64,000 bases of DNA from Massilia rhizosphaerae (GTDB lineage Bacteria > Pseudomonadota > Gammaproteobacteria > Burkholderiales > Burkholderiaceae_D), in the NCBI RefSeq assembly GCF_016093545.1, contig NZ_JADKYX010000001.1:124001-188000 (forward strand), written 5' to 3'. The notes beneath the pieces were generated by a model, which saw only the letters and a program-made list of their open reading frames with translations, ran no database searches and was not told where the DNA came from. Both the position numbers and the translations under genes were made by a program. Shown piece by piece: positions 1-7,666 of the stretch (positions are counted from its first letter, which is position 1; each line of letters opens with the position of its first letter).

Positions 1-327
1 ACGCAGGCCGGCATGAGCGCGGAGCAGCTGGCGGCGCAGGCGTCGGTGTCGCCGCAGGAAGCAATGCGGCTGGCGGAGGAACACGTCGCGCGCGAACGGG
101 AACGGCGCGACGCGGAACAGGAACGCGAACGGCGCCACCAACTGGAGCTGCTGGCGCTGCAGAACGACGTCAACAAGGCGGCCCTGGCCACGCAGGCGCA
201 GCTGGGCACGGGCCTGGTCGCGGGCGCGGCGGCGCTGGCGCAGGGCCAGGCGTGCCGGCACGCGGACGCCCAGGCCGGCGACCGTTTCTGCGGCCGCTGC
301 GGCGCACCGCTGCCGGCACGGGGATGA
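1..327 (+). CDS. C-terminal part of a coiled-coil / zinc-ribbon protein, 5' end outside the window
   Basis: The reading frame is open from the first base, so the gene probably starts upstream; an internal ATG at 13 is the first one visible. The visible part has a charged Glu/Arg-rich helix, a small Ala/Gly-rich segment, and a C-terminal zinc-ribbon tail with C-x-H and later CGRCG ligands. Proteins with a membrane or SPFH-type body and a terminal zinc ribbon often end this way, but the body is not visible and the family is not certain. The stop codon overlaps the start of the following kinase gene in an ATGA arrangement, which indicates translational coupling and a shared operon. The zinc-ribbon tail is seen; the link to the kinase is inferred from the overlap. 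Confidence 0.6.
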   Translation, partial: TQAGMSAEQLAAQASVSPQEAMRLAEEHVARERERRDAEQERERRHQLELLALQNDVNKAALATQAQLGTGLVAGAAALAQGQACRHADAQAGDRFCGRCGAPLPARG

Positions 328-2540
328 TGCAGTCGGCGATCGACAAGCTGCGCGAACTGCGCGCGCTGCACGAAGACGGCCTGTTGAGCCGCCAGGAGTT
401 CGACAGCCGCAAGAACGCGATCCTGGACGCGGCCTATCCGGCCGACGCGCCCGCGCTCGCCGACGGGCCTGCGCGGGCCGGCACGGAGATCGGCCTGATG
501 GCCACGCAGGAAATGGGGCCCGCGCACCGGCGCTACCGCCTGGAGCGCCTGATCGCGCAGGGCGGCATGGGCGAGGTGTGGCAGGCGACCGACCTGGCCA
601 CGCACGCGGAACTGGGCCACAGCGCCCAGGTCGCGTTGAAGATCCTGCCGCCGAGTCTCACGGAAAACTCGCTGCACGCCAAGCTCCTGATCGAGGAAGC
701 GGCGCGCGCGCGCCAGCTGGCGCACCAGCATATCGTGCGCGTCTACGACTGGGCGCAGGACCCGGCCACGGGCAGCTATTTCATCATCATGGAATGCCTG
801 GACGGCGAGGACCTCGACGCCCTGCTGGCGCGCGAGGGCCGGCTCGGCCTCGCGCGCGCGCTGGACCTGCTCGCGCCGGTGGCCGATGCGCTCGACTACG
901 CGTGGGAGCGACACGGCCTCGTCCACCGCGACATCAAGCCGGCCAACGTCTTTCTGGCGCGCGGCGGCGACGTCAAGCTGCTCGACTTCGGCATCGCGGC
1001 GCGCGCCCGGGCCGGCGGTCTCGCGCTGGAGGCGCCGGCCGGTTCGGGCACGGCCGGCTACCGCGCGCCCGAAGCGGGCAGCGCCGGGGGCGTGCCGGCG
1101 CGCGCGCTGGACGTGCATGCGGTCGCGGCGATGCTGCATCGAATGGTGACGGGCGCGCTGCCGGGCGGCGACGCCGCGCGCCCCGAGGGCTTGAACGACG
1201 CCCAGTGGCAGGTGCTGCAATCGGGCTGCGCGCGCGACCCGGCGGCGCGTCCCGCCAGCGTGACCGAACTGCTCGCGCGGCTGCGCGCGGCGGACGGTCC
1301 CAGCGCGGACGAGCTGCGTGCCCGCGCCGAGGCCGACGCGGCCCGCGCGCGCGCCGAGCAGGCCGCGCAGGCCGCACGCGACGTCGCCGCGCGCAAGCTG
1401 GCAGAGGCGCGCGCGCAGGCGGAAGCGGCGGCCAAGGCCCAGCTGGACCGCCAGCGCCGCGAACAGGAGCGGGCGGCGAAGGCGTCCGCGGAACAGGCGC
1501 GCGCGGCGCGCAAGGACGCGTTGCGCCAGCAATTGCTGGAACGGCGCGCGGCCGAAGCGGAAAAGGCCAGGCTGGAACGCGAGGAGGCGCAGCGCAAGCT
1601 CGCGCAGGCCAAGGCGGCCGCCATCTACCTCGCCGAGCAGAAGCGCGCCCGGCTCGAAGAGGCGGCGCGCGCGCAAGCCATGCTCGAGCAGCTGCTGCCC
1701 ACGCCCGCGAGTCCCGTGGCCGATACGGAAGGCGTGCTGCGCGACCGTTTCGAGGACGGCGACACCAAGGGTCCGGAACTGGTGCTGCTACCGACGGGCC
1801 GCTTCCAGATGGGCTCCCCGGAGCACGAGCGCAAGACCGCGATGGACGCGGGTTCGCAGCCGGGCTGGCTGGCGCGCGAACTGCCGCAGCACTGGGTCGG
1901 CATCGACAAGCCGATCGCGATGGGCCGCTATCCCGTCACGGTGGGCGAATGGCGGCTGTTCGTCGCGAGCACGGGCTGGCGCCCGAGCGGGGAAGTCGAC
2001 TGGGACGCGCCGGGCTTCGCGCAGACCGACCGCCATCCCGTCGTCGGCGTGAACTGGTTCGACGCGATCCGCTACGTGCGCTGGCTGTCCGAGGTCACGG
2101 GCAAGTCGTACCGGCTGCCCAGCGAAGCCGAGTGGGAATACGCGTGCCGGGCCGGGACGAAGACGGCGTTCTCGTTCGGCGACACCATCTCGACGGACCA
2201 GGCCAACTACGACGGCAATTTCACGTACAACGGCGGCGCGCGCGGCGTGTACCGGCGCGGGACGACGCCGGTCGGCATGTTCGCCGCCAATCCCTGGGGC
2301 CTGTTCGACATGCACGGCAACGTGTGGGAATGGGTGCAGGACGTCGTCCACGACAATTACGACGGCGCGCCGCTGGACGGCAGCGCGTGGGAAGCGGGCG
2401 GCGACCAGGCCCGCCGCATCCTGCGCGGCGGCTCGTGGCTGTACAACCCGCGCTACCTGCGTGCGGCGCTGCGCAACGGGTTTTCGGCCGCGCTGTCGAA
2501 CGACATCGTCGGCTTTCGCGTCGTGCGCGACCTGATGTGA
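324..2540 (+). CDS. Ser/Thr protein kinase fused to a coiled coil and an FGE-sulfatase (SUMF1-like) domain
   Basis: A 738-residue multidomain protein. Residues 4-33 resemble a SHOCT-type short helical motif. Residues about 75-330 are a Hanks-type kinase: glycine loop AQGGMGEVW, the VALK lysine at 106, HRDIKPAN at 201, DFG at 221 and APE at 248. Residues about 335-470 are a long Ala/Arg/Glu coiled coil. Residues about 485-738 are an FGE-sulfatase fold with GRFQMGSP, RLPSEAEWEYA, GNVWEW and RGGSW. The two cysteines that bind copper in genuine formylglycine-generating enzymes, normally just after RGGS, are absent, so this domain is probably a sensor or scaffold rather than an oxidase. No transmembrane segment is obvious. 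The ATG is chosen because it overlaps the preceding stop; a longer frame upstream lies inside the previous gene. Kinase-FGE fusions are known in bacterial signalling and near some type VI secretion loci, but no such machinery is seen here. Confidence 0.9.
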   Translation: MMQSAIDKLRELRALHEDGLLSRQEFDSRKNAILDAAYPADAPALADGPARAGTEIGLMATQEMGPAHRRYRLERLIAQGGMGEVWQATDLATHAELGHSAQVALKILPPSLTENSLHAKLLIEEAARARQLAHQHIVRVYDWAQDPATGSYFIIMECLDGEDLDALLAREGRLGLARALDLLAPVADALDYAWERHGLVHRDIKPANVFLARGGDVKLLDFGIAARARAGGLALEAPAGSGTAGYRAPEAGSAGGVPARALDVHAVAAMLHRMVTGALPGGDAARPEGLNDAQWQVLQSGCARDPAARPASVTELLARLRAADGPSADELRARAEADAARARAEQAAQAARDVAARKLAEARAQAEAAAKAQLDRQRREQERAAKASAEQARAARKDALRQQLLERRAAEAEKARLEREEAQRKLAQAKAAAIYLAEQKRARLEEAARAQAMLEQLLPTPASPVADTEGVLRDRFEDGDTKGPELVLLPTGRFQMGSPEHERKTAMDAGSQPGWLARELPQHWVGIDKPIAMGRYPVTVGEWRLFVASTGWRPSGEVDWDAPGFAQTDRHPVVGVNWFDAIRYVRWLSEVTGKSYRLPSEAEWEYACRAGTKTAFSFGDTISTDQANYDGNFTYNGGARGVYRRGTTPVGMFAANPWGLFDMHGNVWEWVQDVVHDNYDGAPLDGSAWEAGGDQARRILRGGSWLYNPRYLRAALRNGFSAALSNDIVGFRVVRDLM

Positions 2541-2648
2541 CGGGCCGAGCACGATACGCAGCAGCAACTTCAGCGCAGTGACATAATGGAACGGCACGCG
2601 GGCGCTGCCGGCCGTGCCGTCCGCGTCCTTGCAATCGAGGAGGTTGCC

Positions 2649-2753
2649 ATGCGCATTCCCAAGGACATTCAAATCCCCTTCGTCGTGCTGTCGCTGGAAG
2701 CCGTGCTGCTGACCGGCGCCGCGCTGATTTTCCTCGTGCTGCGACCCGGTTGA
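2649..2753 (+). CDS. 34-residue single-span membrane miniprotein
   Basis: A short frame begins with ATG six bases after a strong GAGGAGG ribosome-binding site. The product has a short basic, Pro-containing head (MRIPKDIQIP) followed by about 22 consecutive hydrophobic residues and a three-residue tail RPG. It therefore looks like a small N-in or N-out membrane peptide. It lies 108 bases downstream of the kinase-FGE gene on the same strand and ends seven bases before the stop of the convergent FHA gene. A sequence resembling a -10 box (CATAAT, 2582-2587) lies upstream without a clear -35. Function is unknown. The strong Shine-Dalgarno and the clean membrane profile are the only support. Confidence 0.5.
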   Translation: MRIPKDIQIPFVVLSLEAVLLTGAALIFLVLRPG

Positions 2754-2760
2754 GCGGAGG

Positions 2761-4242
2761 TCACGCGCCCAGCAGGCGGGCGGCCGCGCGGCGGCGGTCC
2801 GCGGTGCGTTCGGCCTGGTCTTCCGGACGGGCGCTGCACGCGAAGCGCACGCGGCCCGTGAACCGGGCGAGGCGTTCCAGCACGGTGGCGGGCCCCAGCG
2901 CCGTGTCCTGGCCGGTGCCGGGGTCGCGGTGCCAGAAACCGCCGTCGCGGTGGAACAGCACCGGCATGCCCGCCGCGCGGGGCAAGGCGCCGCCGCCGGC
3001 TTCCGGTTCGGCGTCCGGCGCGCACAGCACGAAGCATTCGGCGGCACCGCCGGCGTCCACGCGGTGCAGGGTCAGCGCGTGCCCGTGCAGCGCGGTGACG
3101 ACGAACGTCACGACGCCGCGGATGCTGGCCGTCAGCTCGATGCGCATGCCGAGCCTGAGCGGCACCGGCACGTGCTTGCCGGGCCAGACGCCGTCCAGCA
3201 GCAGGCCGTAGCGCGACACGTCCTCGATCTCGAAGCCGCCGCGCGCGGGCCGGACGACGGCGTGGCGCGCGGACAGGCGGCGCGTGAGGCCGTCCCGTTC
3301 CGGACCGTGTTCGCCGTAGTGTTCGAGCAGCAGGTCGGCCTCGGCGCCGGCGGATTCGCAGCGGCCCAGCACGCACTCGTCCAGCGCGAACAGCCGCACG
3401 TGGCGCTGCGCGCCCGCATCCGGTTCCGCGTACACGAGGCAGGCGGCGCTCGCCGGGCACGGATGGGCCGCACGTTCGGCCGGCAAGTCGATTTCGATCA
3501 GGTCCTCGTCCCACGCGATCGTCGGCAGGGCGACGGCCACCTTGCCGCCCGCGTCCGCGCCGAGGTGCAGCTGGGCGATGGAGGCGTTGCGGGCCTGGAT
3601 GTCGATGTCCAGCGCGCCGCCGCCGGACAGGCCGTGCACGCGGGCGATGCCGGCGTCGTCGGCGCTGATGCGCACGTTCTTGTGTGTGGCGAGGAAGGTC
3701 TGGTGGATCTCGCCCAGCGACGCGTCCGGGCGCGGCACGAGCAGCACGAGCGTCGCCACCCACGTGCGCGCGGCGGCCGGCAGGGCGGCGTCGCGCGCGT
3801 GGATTTCCAGGTCGATGCGGTACTGGCCGTGTTCGCGGCCGCGCGACGAGAATTCCACGAACACGGGACGCCAGTCGCCGCGCAGGCTGCGCGTGAATTG
3901 CAGGCGGCCGGCGCCGCCCGGCAGCAGTTGCGATTCCAGTAACACGGTCAGCTGCGGGGGCACGTCGTCCGGCATGCCGCGCAAGTCCAGCTTGATGGCC
4001 TGGCGTCCGCCGGCCGCGCGCGGGTCGAAGCCGCTCACGTGCAGGTGCGGACGGGCTGCGGGCGTGGGCGCCGGGCGGATGGCCGCCGCGCCCTCGGCGC
4101 GCGCCCGTTGCAACAGGTCGAAGCTGGAGCCGAGCAGGTCCACCGCGCCCGCCGGCTGGCGGTGGCCGTGCGCGCACACCGTCTCGCCGGGGGCGACCCA
4201 GACGGTGCAATGCGGGTGGTCGGGACTGCTGCAACGCTTCAT
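2761..4242 (-). CDS. FHA-domain protein with N-terminal Cys/His cluster
   Basis: A 493-residue protein. The first 27 residues carry four cysteine/histidine positions (C4, C12, C23, H25/H27), which suggests a small zinc-binding head. Residues about 60-270 form a region of unknown fold that may read as beta-sandwich modules. Residues about 280-372 match a forkhead-associated domain: VLGR near the start, LSARH in place of the usual S-x-R-H, and DVSRYGLLLDG in place of the S-x-N-G strand. The last 120 residues are not assigned. FHA domains bind phosphothreonine, so the natural role is a reader of one of the two kinases in this region. The gene lies 131 bases downstream of the PP2C gene on the same strand, giving a writer / eraser / reader set. 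The phosphopeptide target is not known. Confidence 0.8.
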   Translation of the reverse strand: MKRCSSPDHPHCTVWVAPGETVCAHGHRQPAGAVDLLGSSFDLLQRARAEGAAAIRPAPTPAARPHLHVSGFDPRAAGGRQAIKLDLRGMPDDVPPQLTVLLESQLLPGGAGRLQFTRSLRGDWRPVFVEFSSRGREHGQYRIDLEIHARDAALPAAARTWVATLVLLVPRPDASLGEIHQTFLATHKNVRISADDAGIARVHGLSGGGALDIDIQARNASIAQLHLGADAGGKVAVALPTIAWDEDLIEIDLPAERAAHPCPASAACLVYAEPDAGAQRHVRLFALDECVLGRCESAGAEADLLLEHYGEHGPERDGLTRRLSARHAVVRPARGGFEIEDVSRYGLLLDGVWPGKHVPVPLRLGMRIELTASIRGVVTFVVTALHGHALTLHRVDAGGAAECFVLCAPDAEPEAGGGALPRAAGMPVLFHRDGGFWHRDPGTGQDTALGPATVLERLARFTGRVRFACSARPEDQAERTADRRRAAARLLGA

Positions 4243-4373
4243 GGGCGGTTATCGGCTCGGCGGTTGGATGGGCGGACGGCGCGCGGGCACAGCTTACGCG
4301 ATTGTAGCCGAGCGCGGCGCCCGCGATTCATTGTTGAGCAAGACTTTTTTCCAAAATGCATCATTTGCAACGG

Positions 4374-5363
4374 TCAGGAACCCGGCAGCGCCGTCTCGTC
4401 GCGTAGCCGGTCGGGGCCGGGGACGCGCACGAGGATCGCGCTGACGTTGTCCGGGTAAAAGAACGCGGCCGGATGCGCGTCGTAGGCGGCCAGCAGGGCG
4501 TGCAGCATCGTGGCCGCGTCGGGCTCGCCCGCCAGCAACTGCGGCCACTGGCCCACCCAGCCGCACGGGTCGGAGCACGACCACAGGCCGTCCGTCGCCA
4601 GCAGGTACGTGCCGCCGGCGCGCAGCGCGAGCGGACGGCGGTCGGCCAGGCCGCACAGCCAGGCCGGCAGGTTCAACGGCGACAATTCGAACAGCGGGTC
4701 GTTCAGCCGCGACGGATCGGCGAACGCGTTCCCGAGCAGGAAGGCTTGCGCCACCTGCGGGCGGTGTTCGCCGTGCACCTGCTGCCACCAGTCTGCCTCG
4801 CCCAGCACGCCGGCCATCGCATAGGCGGTGGCGGGCACGTGGTCGACAGTCAGCGGCGTCGCCCGCGCCGGCGTGATGTCGTACAGGCGCGAATCGCCCA
4901 CGTGGTACAGCAGCGGCGCCTCGTCCGCGCGCAGTTCCAGCAAGGTGAGCGTGGTGCCGGGGCGCGGGCCCGGTGCGTCGGCGAAATGGCGCTGCAGGTC
5001 GGCGTGCAGGGCGTCCAGGCGGCGCGCCAGCTCGGCCCCGGTGGCGCACGGCGGCAGCGCGAGCAGGCCGGCGACGACGGCTTCCGCCGCCTCCCGCCCG
5101 TGGCCGTGGCCGCCCATCCCGTCCAGCACCGCGAGCCGGGCGTGGCCGCGACGCCAGCCGGCCAGGCGCCGGCGCTGCACGGCCTGGTCCTGCAGCCAGG
5201 CCGCGTTGCCGTCCGCGTCGATCAGCAGCAGATTGTCCTGGTTTTCCGCGCGCAGGCGCGGGCCGGCGCCCAGGCGCGAGCAGGCGGCGACGTCGAGGGC
5301 GCCGAAGCGCATCCCGGCGATCCAGGCGCCGGGGTCGGAAACGGGAGGGGGCGAGTTCGGCAT
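4374..5363 (-). CDS. PP2C-family serine/threonine protein phosphatase
   Basis: A 329-residue protein with the metal-dependent PP2C signature in order: ENQDN near residue 40, LDGMGGHGHG near 80, GTTLTLL near 135, VGDSRLY near 155, ATDGLW near 262 and DNVSAI near 308. The aspartates that hold the Mn/Mg ions are therefore present and the enzyme should be active. The size is slightly above the 240-260 residues of stand-alone PppA/Stp1 enzymes; the extra length is mostly an insertion of about 60 residues between the VGDSRLY and ATDGLW motifs. No membrane segment is seen, so it is probably cytosolic. It is followed by the FHA gene on the same strand and most likely reverses phosphorylation by the neighbouring kinases. 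Start at ATG 5363; a longer upstream frame would be out of the family alignment. Confidence 0.92.
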   Translation of the reverse strand: MPNSPPPVSDPGAWIAGMRFGALDVAACSRLGAGPRLRAENQDNLLLIDADGNAAWLQDQAVQRRRLAGWRRGHARLAVLDGMGGHGHGREAAEAVVAGLLALPPCATGAELARRLDALHADLQRHFADAPGPRPGTTLTLLELRADEAPLLYHVGDSRLYDITPARATPLTVDHVPATAYAMAGVLGEADWWQQVHGEHRPQVAQAFLLGNAFADPSRLNDPLFELSPLNLPAWLCGLADRRPLALRAGGTYLLATDGLWSCSDPCGWVGQWPQLLAGEPDAATMLHALLAAYDAHPAAFFYPDNVSAILVRVPGPDRLRDETALPGS

Positions 5364-5404
5364 CTTCGTACTCTAACCGGAAATGCCGAAACGCCAAGCG
5401 CCGA

Positions 5405-6652
5405 TTAGATGGGGTTTTTATGCCTACCCGTGAGTAATACGGCCGCGTTCACGAGCACGCAGGCGCCGGCCGCCGCCATCGCGCAGCGCACGCCGCACGC
5501 ATCCGCGATCCGGCCCCAGAACAGGCTGCCCGCCGTGTAGCCGCCCGCCATCACGACGAGGTAGATCGCGAGCGTCCGGGCGCGCACCTCCGCGGGGAAC
5601 GACAGCTGGGCCGTGGCGTTCAGGGTCGACACGACGGCCGACCAGGCCATGCCGCCGCACACGATCAGCGGGACCAGGCGGGACAAGGTGTGCAGGAACG
5701 GCATCGCGGCGAGCATCGCGCCGTACACGACGAGCGCGCCGGCCAGGATGTTGGTCTTGTCGATGCGCGCGCGGAGCGCGGGCAGGCAGAACGCGGCGAT
5801 GACGGCGCCGCCGCCCAGGCTGCCCATCAGGGTGCCGAACACGCTGGCGTCCATGCGCAGCACGTCGCGCACGAACACGGGCAACAGCCCGGCGAACGCG
5901 ATGGTGGCGAAGAACACGGTCGCCACGTTGCGCAGGATGCGGCGGTAGCGCGGGCAGCCGAACGCCGTGCGTACGCCTTCGCCCAGGCGCGCGCCGTAGC
6001 CCGCGCAGGGTTTCACGTGCGTGCGGTCGTCGCGCCACCAGGCGCGGTAGATCGCGAGCAGGCCCACGAACGAGATCGCGTTGAGGAGGAACAGCGGGCC
6101 GGGACCGATCCACTTGAACAGGACGCCGCCCAGCGCCGGCCCGAGGATCGCGGCCGTGTTGTACGACAGGTTGTTGAGGGTCGCCGCCGCCTCGACTTCG
6201 TCCGGCTCCACGAGCCCGGACATCGCCGCCTGCCACGCCGGCCACATGAACGCGGACCCGCAGCCGATGCAGAACAGCACCGCCAGCACGGCGGCATGGG
6301 GCGCGTGGCCGCTCGTCACCAGCGCGGCCAGCGCGCACGCGCAGCCGGCCATGAACAGATTGCAGAAAAACAGGAATTTCGGGCGGTGCACGGCATCGGC
6401 GACGACGCCGGCGAACAGCGCGAACAGGAAGATCGGGATGTACGTCGACGTCTGCACGAGCGTCGTCGTGGATGCGGAATGCGAACTGGAGGCGATCAGC
6501 CAGGCCGACGCGAACGTCTGGATCCACGTGCCGAGGTTCGAGACCAGGTTGGCGCACCACAGATGCCGGTAGCGCGCATGGCGCAGCGGTTGCGTCAGCG
6601 GGACCCGGCGCCGGGCCGGCGCGGCCGCCGGGGTGAAGGTGGATGTCGTCAT
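5405..6652 (-). CDS. MFS transporter of the MFS_3 / EntS-like exporter family
   Basis: A 415-residue protein with about 12 hydrophobic segments and the layout of the DUF894/MFS_3 group (EntS-like exporters). It starts with a basic, Pro-rich cytosolic tail, followed by RYLWC-type and NLVSNLGTW motifs at the first helix. The substrate cannot be inferred; relatives export siderophores or drugs, and no siderophore genes are seen here. It sits between the phosphatase and the acetyltransferase and shares no obvious function with the phosphorylation genes. It reads divergently from the GNAT gene, with 107 bases between them that must contain both promoters. Confidence 0.85.
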   Translation of the reverse strand: MTTSTFTPAAAPARRRVPLTQPLRHARYRHLWCANLVSNLGTWIQTFASAWLIASSSHSASTTTLVQTSTYIPIFLFALFAGVVADAVHRPKFLFFCNLFMAGCACALAALVTSGHAPHAAVLAVLFCIGCGSAFMWPAWQAAMSGLVEPDEVEAAATLNNLSYNTAAILGPALGGVLFKWIGPGPLFLLNAISFVGLLAIYRAWWRDDRTHVKPCAGYGARLGEGVRTAFGCPRYRRILRNVATVFFATIAFAGLLPVFVRDVLRMDASVFGTLMGSLGGGAVIAAFCLPALRARIDKTNILAGALVVYGAMLAAMPFLHTLSRLVPLIVCGGMAWSAVVSTLNATAQLSFPAEVRARTLAIYLVVMAGGYTAGSLFWGRIADACGVRCAMAAAGACVLVNAAVLLTGRHKNPI

Positions 6653-6759
6653 CGACCCAGTCTACGGGCGCGGCCCGGCCGGGTCAACGCGGCAGCAACA
6701 AGGTTTGCGTGGTTTTCCCAACGTGACGTTTCGACAAGCCGCTGTGCTATCGTATCGCC

Positions 6760-7230
6760 ATGCCGATACGCCCGATGGAACACGCCGACATCCCGGCCGC
6801 CGCCGCCGTGCTGCGCCGCGCCGCCGAAACCTTCTTCCTGCACGAATCCGCGCCGGAGGACGCCGCAGCCTTCCTCGCCCAGCACGACGCCGCGGGCCTG
6901 CGCCGCAACCTGGACGCCGGCTTCGTCTACCACGCGGCCATCGAGGACGGCGTGCTGGCCGGCTTCGTCGGCGTGCGCGGCGGCACGCACGTGTTCCACC
7001 TGTTCGTCGATGCCGCGTACCAGCGGCGCGGCATCGCGCAGGCGTTGTGGGAGGCCGCGCGCGCGCAAGCCCTCGTGCCCGGACACCCGGGCGTCTTTAC
7101 CGTGAACGCATCGAATTTCGCCGTGCCGTTCTATGCGTCGCTCGGCTTCGAGCGCACGGCGCCCATGCAGGCCGACAAGGTGCCCTATAACCCGATGCGC
7201 CTGTCAATGCCGCTCGTCGGTGCGGCGTAG
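6760..7230 (+). CDS. GNAT-family N-acetyltransferase
   Basis: A 156-residue single-domain acetyltransferase. The acetyl-CoA binding motif A is seen as LFVDAAYQRRGIAQALW, followed by the motif B helix NASNFAVPFYASLGF, which is typical for the family. The acceptor substrate is unknown. The 3' end overlaps the 3' end of the convergent SH3-like gene by 27 bases, so the two transcripts are antisense to each other at their ends. The start ATG is the first in frame after the upstream region shared with the divergent MFS gene. Confidence 0.88.
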   Translation: MPIRPMEHADIPAAAAVLRRAAETFFLHESAPEDAAAFLAQHDAAGLRRNLDAGFVYHAAIEDGVLAGFVGVRGGTHVFHLFVDAAYQRRGIAQALWEAARAQALVPGHPGVFTVNASNFAVPFYASLGFERTAPMQADKVPYNPMRLSMPLVGAA

Positions 7231-7659
7231 CCACAGGCTGCTCGCCCAGCCTTCGACCGCGCCGCCGCCGACGCGCACGCGCCACCAGTCCCCGTCCGTC
7301 GCACCCGTCGCCGTGACGATCGTGCCCGCCGCCAGCACGCGCATGCGGGCGGCGCGCACGCCGCGGTCCTCGCGCAGGTTCAGGTCGTCGACGACGCGGT
7401 AGCGCGCGCCGGGGGCGGGGCCGATGGTGGCCACCGCCGCCGTCCGGACGGCGGCCGCCGCGGTCGCCGCCGCCGGCGCGGGCGGCAGCAGGGCGGAGAA
7501 CAGCAGGCCGAACGCCAGCGTGCCGCCGCCCAGCACGCCCAGCGCCCGCAGATTGGGCCGGCGCCACCAGGCGCGCGGCGTGCACCACGCGGCCAGCACG
7601 AGCGTGAGCGCGAACGCGACGCACCAGCGGAGCCACGGTGCGATGTCGGCGAAGTCCAT
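7204..7659 (-). CDS. Membrane-anchored SH3-like domain protein
   Basis: A 151-residue protein with two predicted transmembrane helices (residues about 7-26 and 40-60), an Ala-rich linker and a C-terminal bacterial SH3-type domain (about 85-148): DDLNLREDRGVRAARMRVLAAGTIV and DGDWWRVRV, ending in WASSLWL. Bacterial SH3 domains commonly bind peptidoglycan or cell-wall peptides. It is the last gene of the minus-strand operon and begins seven bases after the stop of the 526-residue protein. With the FtsW-like gene in the same operon, a role at the cell wall is plausible, but that is inferred. Confidence 0.75.
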   Translation of the reverse strand: MDFADIAPWLRWCVAFALTLVLAAWCTPRAWWRRPNLRALGVLGGGTLAFGLLFSALLPPAPAAATAAAAVRTAAVATIGPAPGARYRVVDDLNLREDRGVRAARMRVLAAGTIVTATGATDGDWWRVRVGGGAVEGWASSLWLRRTDERH

Positions 7660-7666
7660 GCGTGCC

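Noticed and set aside
1776-2540. Active sulfatase-maturing (formylglycine-generating) enzyme
   Set aside because: The active-site cysteines are missing and no sulfatase gene is nearby.
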